64,000 nucleotides of DNA from positions 1,550,001 to 1,614,000 of the forward strand of contig CM031562.1 in the NCBI GenBank assembly GCA_018466975.1, in the 5' to 3' direction. The translations under genes and the position numbers were made by a program. The notes below the pieces were generated by a model, which saw only the letters and a list, made by a program, of their open reading frames with translations, ran no database searches and had not been told where the DNA came from. The stretch is from Sparassis latifolia (lineage: Eukaryota; Basidiomycota; Agaricomycetes; Polyporales; Sparassidaceae). Shown here piece after piece: positions 34,412 to 46,944 of this stretch; position 1 is the first letter of the stretch; every line of letters starts with the position of its first letter.

Positions 34412-36828
34412 ATGAGCATTCCCAGTGACCGGCCAGTTACATCGAAGTCTCGAGGAATATGTCGATACTAGTGAGTCTCTACGAACAGAGGATATCGATG
34501 GCCTGATCGACCCTATTTGCAGTAACACATCCCGAGGATGTTATGCTGGCGACAAATGTAAGTTTCTGCATGGCGAAGCTGAGCAATATACGCCCTTCGA
34601 CAAGAGCAAGACTTGTCGGTACTACACCGCAGGATTCTGTCGCAGAGGCACCGACTGTTGGTTTCTTCATACAGAGCCTCAGACCCGATCTTCAGCGGTG
34701 GCAACAGAGCCAGACGCAGAGGATGACTTCTGCTGCATCTGCTATGAGAAGCCAGTGACATATGGTTTACTTGGTGAGGCTCGTTAGCCTTTTTTTACCA
34801 GAAAGTTGCAGCTGACTCTGAATGCCCAGAGGGGTGCAGTCACATCTTCTGTGTACAGGTGCGGTCCTGCGTCCCTATGTATGTAGCACCGCGAGGCACA
34901 ATGCTAACTTCAACCTACCTGATAGTGCATTAAGGAATGGCGCGATCCCAGTTGCAAGTCTGAAGATGTCAATGTTTCAGGAGTCATCAAGAAGTGCCCT
35001 TTCTGCCGCGTCTCCTCCCGTTTCGTTACTCCTTCTAGCCGCTTTTATCCCGATGGACACCCTGGTAAGGCTGCAGTTATCGCCAAATACAAAGCCAGTA
35101 TGGCTCGAGTACCTTGCCGGTGTGTACAGTCTGTCTTAACATCTCTTGTCGAATAAGTTGTGATTGTGTTCTCATGAACCTAGTCACTTCCAGTCGTCTC
35201 CGCCGGACGACCGCTTCTGCCCCTTCGGCAAGGATTGTTTCTATCAGCACCAGAACGAAGACGGCTCACCATTCGTTTTCGCGTTTGGTGTTGATTACTA
35301 CATGGAGGTGTGCAGTTTATGTCGCCGTGTCCACCTATAAACTGACTATAATCGATGGCGCTTAGATCTACAGGATTCGGCAGGGGGATCGAAGATATAA
35401 TGAACAACGTAGGAACATGACTCATCACGATACGCATAACTTGGGGAGTATGCTCGACCACTTCCACGATATCAGTGAAACCGTTCTCGCAATGGGGGCT
35501 GCACTGCCATCGCTTGCGGCGGATTTTGATTTCAATGATTGGTCGCCAACCCCCAGTTCTGAGAACGAAGATGACGCTACCGGGACAGTTGTTGACAGGT
35601 CGACAGTGGAAACAATGCAGAGGCTGGTAGGTCACTCTTAACTTGGCCTGCGTTACCTTCCTTCATCGATGTCTGATAGATCAATGCAATCTTGGATTTG
35701 ACGTCGTAGGTGAACCTCATGGCCAACATGGGGCTGGACAATCTCATGGAAGTCGGTAGACAGACATATCGCTTTGGAACGGTTGATCCCCTGATCTCGG
35801 AAGGCGACACTGATGACGTTTCTCGTTCGCCTCCTGCGGATCTGGCTGCCCCACTCTCATTTCCTGCTGAGCCATTGGAGCGCATCACCAGTGTCTCTCC
35901 TGCTCCTCTGTCACCGACCCAGGAGTCTGTGGGTCCGTCGACTCCCCCGTCTGCCAGGAGTTCACTGCCAATCATATCAGCTCGTGGTCCGAATGTAACG
36001 TTAGACTCCCGTCCGCGTTTCAGCACTGTTGTCCGTGGCCGTGGACGCTTCGATGCCGACTTAGCTACAGGTAATATCGGCGATGCCCGTTCTCATCCAG
36101 GTGTTGCTACAGAAGAAACAAGTGAAATTGTGGCCCGTCGGTTGGAGGACGATGAAAAAATTGCCCGGGAGACAGAGATTGTGCTCAGCGAGACAGATGA
36201 CCTGGAGAGAAGAGTGATAGACGTGCTGGATATCGAGACTTTGGGGTCAGGCGGTGTAGTCCAGTTGACGCCGCCTATGCCTGTGGAGGAACCCAGAGAA
36301 GAAGTGAGGAGCTCACCATCCGAGTTCGAAGCTTTGCAAGATGCCGACCCTCCTTTCTTGACTGATGGGCGCGGACGTGTCGTCTGGAGCAGCACGACCG
36401 CTGCACGCCACCGTGAGAGTCGCCGCGGACGCCCTGGCACACCGGCATCGGCGCCGTTGCAGCACAAGGCTGGCGAACCTATACGCGCTGCTGTTGAGGA
36501 AGGGAGCGTCTTAGAGAGACGTTCTAGCCGCGCTCGTCTTTTGACGCGTTCCTACACTGCACCTGAAGGTGTTGAAGAGCACTCCGCGGACGAGGAGAGG
36601 CGCAAGGGTTGCATCACCGATGGTGGCGGACGGGTCACTTCGGCCGGTTCTGTGCAAGACAGAGAGACGTATAGTACGGCCCATTCCTGTCAAGCTGCAG
36701 AGGCCGCGGAGGTGAGGGAAGGTTCTGGAGTGGAAGCTGTTCAGAATGAAGACAAGGTCTCGTCTGTTGCCGCCTCTGAAACGTCTGACAGTCCACCCGC
36801 TTGTTTGGATGCTGTCGCTCTGCTTTGA
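34412..36828 (+). CDS. Makorin-type E3 ubiquitin ligase (CCCH-RING-CCCH)
   Basis: A RING E3 ligase with RNA-binding CCCH zinc fingers. The start MSIPSDRPVTSKSRG is joined by a short intron (34471-34521) so that CCCH1 reads CRYYNTSRGCYAGDKCKFLH. CCCH2 is CRYYTAGFCRRGTDCWFLH. The RING finger is FCCICYEKP, CSHIFCVQCIKEWR and KKCPFCRV. A further CCCH (FCPFGKDCFYQHQNEDGS) follows, then YRIRQGDRRYNEQRRNMTHH. This order is the makorin pattern. The C-terminal 400 residues (35710-36828) are a long disordered Ser/Pro/Glu-rich extension unlike animal makorins. It includes coiled-coil potential (ARRLEDDEKIARETEIV) and repeated GRG motifs. It ends CLDAVALL at 36828. Five introns. Confidence 0.9.
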
Positions 36829-37217
36829 CTGACCTCCCGTGGGAGGATGTGTAGAAGGGTTGTATACCTGTCGTCTGTACTAGATCACTGAAATGTATGT
36901 GCTGTCGTCGATCTATTATTCGTGGGTGATGCGGCTCCGGGAGCGACCGTGCTCGCGGAGGTTTTAGCAGAGATAACGCGCGAGAGGCGAAGGCTAAACG
37001 CGTGGGTGGCGCGGGTACGCGTCTACAATCGGGATCTTCCATCTAGAACGTCTCGACTGACTTGTGTGGCAGTCTACGTTACGGTTATGTCATCGCTTGC
37101 ATCCCTGTCTCTTGCTCTCGTCTCGCCACCATCTCGCTCGCTTTTTAGCCCCGCTTCATCTGACAATACAGACGTCGCCACCGTCGTGCAAACTGACCTA
37201 CAGGGGATTGCACCGGC
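36829..37217. other. Intergenic: makorin 3' flank and SLT2 promoter/leader
   Basis: Both genes read rightward. No gene or repeat is seen. Pyrimidine-rich stretches near 37100-37150 may mark the SLT2 leader. Confidence 0.5.
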
Positions 37218-39907
<2,690 letters not shown>

Positions 39908-40153
39908 ATTCTGCGGTGTGTTGTAATTCCTGCTCAAGTTCATGGACATGGATGATGCATTCGTTGTACAAATAGATCTAGAGATACATGTAGACAAGTC
40001 GCAAACACCCACGCACTGGCATAGAGCACTGCGCTGTCCGGCTGCAAATAGTAGAGGGTATAATACATCTTGCTGGATAATATTTTATGTATTTGATACA
40101 GAAGCTGCCGATATACATATGCAATGAACGTTGTGGAAAAAATAGTGCTCGCG

Positions 40154-41280
40154 TCAGTCGCCGAGTTGCTGTTTAATCTCTGCGAAATCTTCAGCATTGG
40201 CATATGAATAGATGGGAACGTACTTACTGTCTATGATGTCCAGATATGCTATGCTCGCTGGGCTGTCAGGATACTCGTCCAAGAAGCTGACGCCGTAGTC
40301 TGCACTCCTGCCAATGCGGGGATCAAGTGGTACTGCACCCAGGAACTCAACGCCCATGTCGTGTGCCAACCGTCTCCCTCCCCCAGTGCTTGGCTTGAAG
40401 ATTTGCGATTCAGTCTTGCAATTGGGACACACGAAGCCAGACATATTCTCCACGAGGCCAAGCACACGGATTCCGACCTTCTGGCAGAAGTTGATCTCCC
40501 GCCGGACATCCTGCAGCGCGACCTCCTGCGGTGTGGTGATGACGACGGCGCCATCGATGCCGCTCTCCTTCAGGTATTGCACAACACTCAGGTGCTCGTC
40601 GGACGTCCCGGGTGGGGTGTCGATCACGAGGTAGTCGAGGTCACCCCAGTCAACGTCCTTGAGGAATTGCGATATGAGCCCATTCTTCTTCGGCCCCCGC
40701 CACATCACCGCGTCCTTCGATGACGGCAGCATGAAGCCTACAGACATCACGCCGAGGTTGTCCTGTACGTACACGGGAGACCAGCCGGTGGAAGACGAAT
40801 GCACCTGCTCTGATGCGATGCCGAGGATGGTGGGGATAGACGGTCCGCAAATATCGACGTCCATGATACCGGTCTGCGACCCTACTCAGAATTGCATAGC
40901 ATGAAAATGCACACGATATGGCGCACCTGCAATTGTTCATCTGCAGCAAAGGCCCACCCGAGCTGGGCGGTGAATGTCGACTTGCCCACACCCCCCTTCC
41001 CTGAGAGAACCAATATCTTACGCTTCACCGTCTCCATGCGAGCGCGGACGAATGGTAGGGCCGGATCTGGCCCTCTTGCCTTTCCTGACGAGCATATCTC
41101 TTGGTTTGCGCATCCCGCGCATGCATCTGCCTTGCCTGCAAGCTCCGATTCAGTGCCCTACCGAATTGGTGTCAGTAGCAGTTGTGTGAGCGTGAGTCAA
41201 TTTACCGGACAGTGTTCTGGCGCATTCGTCGGCACGGAAAATGGGTCCGGCGCTGGCGCCGAATGTTGTAGGGCTATCAT
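40154..41280 (-). CDS. NBP35: Cytosolic Fe-S cluster assembly ATPase Nbp35
   Basis: A P-loop scaffold NTPase of the CIA pathway that assembles [4Fe-4S] clusters for cytosolic and nuclear proteins. The start [19 protein letters not shown] leads to HCPG and then, across an intron, [16 protein letters not shown]. This forms the N-terminal CX13CX2CX5C cluster motif that marks Nbp35 rather than Cfd1. Walker A is [18 protein letters not shown], followed by [30 protein letters not shown] and the conserved C-terminal CPNC ([12 protein letters not shown]). The end is [10 protein letters not shown] with TGA at 40154-40156. All metal-binding cysteines are present. The promoter side carries tandem GATA motifs. 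Confidence 0.95.
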
Positions 41281-41794
41281 GCTGCGTAAAGAAGAAGGAG
41301 GGGTCGCGATTTGGATGGTAGGTAGATCGCGCACTTATAAGTAAGGAACCTGCGCGACGGCTGCGTCGAGCTTCACCCGGCAATCATTTGTCATCGAAAT
41401 CACATCTTATCTTATCTTACACCTAGTCACCGATACGAGACTAATATAATGATTCTCTGCACCTCCGAGTCTCCATCATAGAGAATGCTGTACATAACGA
41501 GGGAAGCGCCGCCTCCTCGCAGCAGAGACCTTGCTTGCGAAAATTTCCACTGCACAGATTCGAACTTGAGATGTTGCAAGCCTCAGGACTTGTCGTGCAA
41601 GATTCAGACGCACGGAAGGAACTGGGGAGTCAAAAAGCGCGACAATAAAGAGGGTGTAGAAACCTTGCAAGCAAGATAATACCTACACGACGAAGATGGA
41701 ATTAGTCATAAAAATGCATTCAAACTGGCAGATGACTATACATACTGGTATGCTGCAAAGAAAAGCCCGCGTTACATCCATTAGTGGGCACCCA
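41281..41794. other. Intergenic: NBP35 promoter and SGF73 3' flank
   Basis: No gene is seen. A tandem GATA-type element lies at 41406-41416. Confidence 0.5.
41406..41416 (-). promoter_or_regulatory. Tandem overlapping GATAAG sites upstream of NBP35
   Basis: CTTATCTTATC on the plus strand reads GATAAGATAAG in the direction of NBP35, about 130 bases upstream of its ATG. GATA factors include the fungal iron regulators, which fits an Fe-S assembly gene, but this link is inference. Confidence 0.3.
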
Positions 41795-42982
41795 TCACAG
41801 TCGTCCTCCGACGGTAACAGTGCTAGTGCTCGAAGCACTCTTCGACACCAAGGCTTGTGAGAGCAATTGTTGGCAGCTTCTAAGACGCTCGCGTCGACCG
41901 ACAAACCAGGAGCCCGCGTCGCATGGAACGGCGAGAGGAACACTTGTGACGCCGCGGTTCTGAGCGAATCGAACGGCGTGAACCAACGAGTCCACCTCCC
42001 CTTCGGAATCGATATCATCCAGATTTTCGTATACGTCCTCTCCAGGGCCCATCGTGGATGCCGCGACCGCAGCAGCAGCAGCCGCAGCAGCAGCCGCAAC
42101 AGCCGCCTTCTTCCCTTTCTTCGTGCCAGACGTACCCAGGACGGTGTTCAACACCTTCTTGGAGAGCTCGATACCTGCAGCTGCGGCAGCTTCCATAGCC
42201 AACTTTTTCTTCTCAGCCTTCTCCCTCTCCTTCCTTTCCTTTCTCTCTGCCTTACTCTCCTTCTTCACAGGTTCTACCCAATTTGGATTGTTGAGTCGAT
42301 TCCACTCCAAGAGCAGCTCATCGTAGGGTTTCGATCTGCCTTGAACGGCACGCTTCGCGCCCATGGAGTGTGACTTGCATGTGAGAGAACGAGAGCATGG
42401 GAGGCCCTTGTCATTAATGACCCCGCATTGTTTATCGTAATCCACTGGGCCTTTAAAGCGTCCTTTGGTGACTTTAGTTGCTGGTTTCTTCTTCTTGGGC
42501 AGGGAGGGATCGTCCGGGGTAGGATCCTCATCTTCTGCCTTGCGCTTCTTACCCTTCTTCGTAGTATCTGTCAGAATTAGCGCAATTACAGACCGCAGAC
42601 GAAACAATGCACATACCTGTGTCAGCTTCTCCGTTTGCTTTTCCTTTTGCACCCTTCTTTCCGCCGTTCCGTATCTTAGCACAGTTCTCTGTAGCTATAT
42701 AGTGAATGAAGCGCATAGGCTCATACAACATGGTCACCCACCAGCATGTTCGAGTATTGCGCTTCTCAGCACAGGTTTACCGCAATCAATGCACTTCACC
42801 AAGCCTATCTCTTCTCTGAGCGGTTCCGCGCCGAACATTTTCATGTCGCGGGCGGAGAGCCATGAAGTGGGCGGGGACGGAGGTGAGCTTATATCTGCGG
42901 GTGGGGGTGGAGTGCTAGGAACATCGTCCCAAGAGAATGGGGGAGGATCTGGTGAATGACTAGGCTTCAACTTGATCGTCAT
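41795..42982 (-). CDS. SGF73: SAGA deubiquitinase-module subunit Sgf73 (ataxin-7-like, SCA7 domain)
   Basis: Anchors the histone H2B deubiquitinase module to SAGA. The start [18 protein letters not shown] is followed by a zinc-finger-like segment ([20 protein letters not shown], near 42780), typical of the Sgf73 N-terminal ZnF that sits in the DUB module. A Lys-rich linker follows ([13 protein letters not shown]), then the SCA7 domain: [20 protein letters not shown] and [20 protein letters not shown], with [13 protein letters not shown]. The C-terminus has a charged helix ([20 protein letters not shown]) and a polyalanine run encoded at about 42060-42105. The end is STVTVGGRL with TGA at 41795-41797. 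Three or four exons. Confidence 0.92.
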
Positions 42983-43151
42983 CTTTGAACCTATGTCTTA
43001 GGCACAAGGAGAAATATTTAAGAGGTAATCCGGTCGTGGTGGCACAGTGATTCAAGTTGAGACGTGCCAAGCAACAAACTGAGCCACCTCGAAATTACGT
43101 AACCAGATTACGATCTGCTCAATCGCGGAGGTCACATTGCGTCACATCTCG

Positions 43152-43325
43152 TACATCAGCAAAAGTCAACTCTTGCTTACCTGGGTTATTCCCTTGATTA
43201 AGGAAAAATTAAGGAGATCCCCATCATTATTCTTCCTTATTCGCCTTAATTGGCCAAATAAGGAAGCAGACCTCCTTAATCAAGGTAATAAGGGAGCTAA
43301 CCAAGAGTTGACTTATCCTGATGTA
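43152..43325. mobile_element. MITE with about 22-24 bp terminal inverted repeats and TA target duplication
   Basis: The left end CATCAGCAAAAGTCAACTCT and the right end, read in reverse complement, CATCAGGATAAGTCAACTCT are near-identical inverted repeats. The repeat extends further inward imperfectly (CCCTTGATTAAGGA against ACCTTGATTAAGGAG). The element spans 43154-43323 (170 bp) and is flanked by TA on both sides (43152-43153 and 43324-43325). It has no coding capacity. The TA duplication suggests mobilisation by a Tc1/mariner-class transposase. The inside is itself palindromic around TTGGCCAA (about 43250). Confidence 0.8.
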
Positions 43326-43327
43326 GT

Positions 43328-43642
43328 TGTAACGGCGACACCGTTACATGTCCGAACACGGCCATTTCTCGATGACGCACGGTCTATTTCTTACTTCCTT
43401 TATTTAGTGTACTAGCTACCTCGTATATACAGACAGTACTTCCTACCTACGATCGCGCACGGACACTCTTAGTCAGCGTAGGATATAGCTTCGCGCGCAC
43501 CCTCGTTTGTACCCCGTCGAATCAACGCACGAGCGTCCGCTCTCACTGTTCGCGATTCCCCCGTCTGACCTTCTGAAGTATCTCCGAGCGTAACGGCTCG
43601 TCTTTGCTTACTTCTGTGACTTCCGTTGGCGCGGCCGTTACA
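43328..43642. mobile_element. Solo LTR with perfect 5-bp target duplication
   Basis: 315 bp beginning TGTAACGGCG and ending GCGGCCGTTACA, so the ends are TG...CA with TGTAACGGC/GCCGTTACA inverted termini, typical of fungal LTR retrotransposon ends. GTAGT at 43323-43327 is repeated exactly at 43643-43647, as expected for retroviral-type integration. A TATATA lies inside (about 43424). There is no internal domain, primer-binding site or polymerase ORF beside it, so it looks like the product of LTR-LTR recombination. The superfamily is not determinable. Confidence 0.8.
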
Positions 43643-43820
43643 GTAGTGAGTCTGTTGTAAACGACACTGCTCTCTCACGTCACCCCGGCTGCAAGTCAAG
43701 AGTGTTGAATAAGGTTTTCTTCCAAAAATTAAGGAGAACGGTTCATTGTAATGGAAAAAAGACTTGAGGTCTACCGTCTCAGTCAAGTTGTGACAAGCAC
43801 GTGATCGTGGCGTGCCGCTA

Positions 43821-43900
43821 TACCCTCACGATCTAGATGGGTTACCACCCACTCGGCAGAGCCTGTAAGTCGGCAGCCCCCATATAAGTATATGAGGGTA
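43821..43900. repeat. Foldback sequence
   Basis: TACCCTCA at 43821-43828 is matched by its exact inverse TGAGGGTA at 43893-43900. Just inside the right arm is a perfect palindrome CATATAAGTATATG (43881-43894). Looser pairing (TGCCGC and GCCGCGCA) extends the fold on both sides. No coding frame. It is probably another short non-autonomous element or its remnant. Confidence 0.45.
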
Positions 43901-44263
43901 AAATGCAGGGTAGCCGCGCATCTTCCCAGGTCTGTGAACGGATTTTTTTGGAAGGGCCTATCGATATGATCTTTGCTTAGCGCATTTGACCCGAATCTTC
44001 CCTATACATGGGAAAACTGTCGACTTACACCGGTAACCCACCGTGACAGTACCATGTTACGTACGCGGTCTCCTCGAGATAAGTATCCCGGAGTCGTGAC
44101 GTAGAAGTACTCTACTACCTTGCGCATGTATCTGCTCAACTATAGCTAGGATCTGCTCAATTCTTGAATACTGGATTGTTACATTGCTGCTAGCAGTGTC
44201 TGGTCTGGGCTGGTGATTTTTCTGCACAGTTAGCGACACATCTACGTAGCACGTCTATTACTC

Positions 44264-46597
44264 ATGGATATACCCTCTTCCGACGGAATTCCTCTCTCTA
44301 CTACGACTCAGCCCTTTCAACGTGTTCTAAGCCTGGCTGTCATCGAGGTAAGATGGAGGTCCTATTCTTTGGATATAAGAATCAGGTAACCGTTGTACAG
44401 ACTTGCATACGTTGCTGTCAGAATGGAAAATCTTGCACCTATAAACAATATCATCAAGAGGTAGCGCAGTCGGGGACGTCCCAGACTGCATTGAAACGTT
44501 GTGATCGTTGCAAGTCGACCAAGCAACGATGTGTTAGGCCAGGTGAGTGTGTGAATATATGAAGGCCGCTGTGGGTTGACTGACGTTAATGTCCAACTAT
44601 AGGTGAGCTGGAGGACAAGACTCTATCCAGGAAACGTCTCACAGTCGACCATTCCGACCTGATCCCTATCAAATACCCACTGAAGCACACGAGCGTCAGT
44701 ACCTGTGCTCAGGCAGAGAATTCCGCTTCCTCAAGCACCCTTACCAATGTGGTTGGAAGTGATGGAGAGGAGAGAAGAAAGAAGCAGTCTGGGACGCGGA
44801 AGACCGTGCCCACGTTTACCTCTGGTTCCCAGGTAAAAGTAAAGGTGACAAAAAAGAGATCTACAACCGTAGGGATCCAAATACAACTTGATGGCAAGGT
44901 TGTCAGTACCACTGCGCATCCAAATACGACTGCATCGACTTCTCGAAGTAATCCCCCCGCATTGCAGCATAACGCATCGCATACCGCTCCCGCGATATTT
45001 TCTCCTTCCATACCAGGTCCCGCTGGATATGCTTGTCGGTCCTTAGGAGATACTTCGACATTAGCGTCCTCCCCCACTGCCAAGCATGTGGCCACCTGCT
45101 TTCCCAACACTTCCACTGTGGACGTGTCAGTCGAGGACGAGGCATAAGAAGAGACTAGATGATAACACAACGCCACGCATAGTTTCCAAGGCCAGCGAGG
45201 AACTGAACCCATCTCCCTTTGCTCAGGCAGGTCTATCAACAATTCGCTCGGCATCTATCTCCGCTTCCTCTACAGTTGTAAGTGAGACAGATGGAGTAAC
45301 AATTGCAGATCAGAATCTTCCCACAGAACATCCACATGTCTTAGAGAGGAGTGCCACCGCTCAGCACTCACGATCTACCGAGGTGTCAGACACTAAGCAT
45401 GCGAAGCATGTGCAGAGTCTCGATACGGCAAACGCAGACATCAGACCTGCGAAACGTGCGCGTAGAGAAACTACCTCCACATTCACACAGTGTGCACGGC
45501 ATCCCGTCTTCTGGCATGTCGATGGTTCGGTCATCTTACAGGTGGAGAACACTCTCTTTAAGCTGCACAGATCTCGCCTTGCGCAAGACTCGAGTTACTT
45601 CGCGGATCTGTTCAACAATAGTTCTTCGCGTAATAGCAAGTCTCCTGACGACAGCCCGATTAAAGGAATCAGCAAGACAGACGACCTGGAGCGTGATTTC
45701 ATGGATGGTTGTCTGGTGTACAAGATGCCAGACGACGTAAGTGTGGACGACTTTGCAAACCTGATGACGGCCCTGGAGAATGCAATGCGAGTCTTTCACC
45801 CTTTCCTTCTTCACCCGGTTCATCATCTGAACTTCCTTAGTGCCTACACGTTCAAACCACCTTCGTTTTCAGTGCTTGCATCAACCCTCCGTGCTGCACA
45901 TGCCCTGTCCTTCTCGAAAATCGTCGAATTCGCGATTCACTTTCTTCGCCCAATGTGGCCTTCCGATCTTTCCCTTCTGTCTCCAGAGAGAAAACCTCAT
46001 GCGGCAGAGATGGTCGTACTCGCACAGAAGTGCGCGTTGCCAGAGATGTCGAAGCGCGCATACTACGAACTCTTGCGGACGCCCCACTTCTCACAATGGG
46101 AGGACAGCGATGAGGACATGTATGCAGACGACGCTGCCGAGGCGCGCGGCCACCACCATCTCAGTAACGCAGATCTCATGCGTCTGATCATTGCACGGGA
46201 GAAATTACAGCGCACATGGTTGCATATTGCCTGCAAGGCTCTCGACCCCTCCACTCTGAGATGCTCACTCAGTCAGACAGAGGGAGGTAGGCCCGTGCTA
46301 CTGCGCTGTCGCGTGGCTCGTGGGGAGAGTTTGGAGTCCTGGACGGTTGCGATAAAGCAAGAGCCCGTGCTGGAGGAGGGTATGTTCGATACGATATGCG
46401 CACTGCAGAAACTCATAGACATGGAATGGGGAAAATTGGGCTATTGTACGGGATGTATTGATGCGAGGAAGGAGATGTGGAAGGCACAAAAAGAGAAGCT
46501 TTGGAGGGATCTGGATGTGTGGTTGGACGTGCGGACAGTGACCAGTTCCGGGGTGCTGCAGCCGTTGTCGGAGGAGGTTATTTACAAATTTCAGTGA
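44264..46597 (+). CDS. BTB/POZ-domain protein with N-terminal paired CX2CX6C motifs
   Basis: An agaricomycete-type BTB protein of unknown function. The N-terminal exons encode CIRCCQNGKSC and, 21 residues later, CDRCKSTKQRC: two CX2CX6C units resembling a stretched Zn2Cys6 cluster. A Ser/Thr-rich linker follows. The BTB domain starts about 45510 (HVDGSVILQVENTLFKLHRS, RLAQDSSYFADLFNN) and continues with SAYTFKPPSFSVLASTLRAA. The C-terminal helical region ends VIYKFQ at 46597. Exon 1 is 44264 to about 44350 and an intron precedes ELEDKTLSRKR. The linker frame (open to 45147) and the BTB frame (open from 45065) differ by one base. A splice or indel between about 44830 and 45150 must join them, and I could not fix it. 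It could instead be two genes, though that is less likely. Confidence 0.7.
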
Positions 46598-46944
46598 CGG
46601 GTAGATTGATAGTCTATCAAGCTCATATTAATTGGAGGGATCAGTGCTAGCTTATAGTACAGTGCAGCAAAAAGCTTTGAGACTCTTTCTACAGGCAGGT
46701 AGGCAGCGGTAGATTGTGTTGTCGCCGCAGAATGAAATGAATTATGAAGACGCGTGACACATAACGCGTACGTAATTGGAAGTGACGTCACAGGACGCGT
46801 TGGGACTGGATGCTGATTGGCTCGTTCGATGTCCAGCCCATGAACGCGTCTTCGACAGGACCAGCGATCACATAAAAGAACTTGGATCGACGCGTCTCTC
46901 CACTCGCTCTTTCTCCCATACCACCACCGGCCCCCTCTCATCCT
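46598..46944. promoter_or_regulatory. Glycogen debranching enzyme promoter
   Basis: Both neighbours read rightward. Besides the ACGCGT cluster (listed separately) there is a CCAAT-box inverse ATTGG at 46816-46820. An ATAAAAG TATA-like box lies at 46872-46878, about 70 bases before the ATG. Confidence 0.5.
46750..46895. promoter_or_regulatory. Five ACGCGT (MluI cell-cycle box) elements plus a perfect CRE
   Basis: ACGCGT occurs at 46750-46755, 46764-46769, 46795-46800, 46844-46849 and 46890-46895. A palindromic TGACGTCA lies at 46783-46790. ACGCGT is the MCB element recognised by the MBF (Mbp1/Swi6) G1/S complex in fungi; TGACGTCA is the CREB/ATF site. The motif density is seen directly; the regulation is inference. 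Confidence 0.6.
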
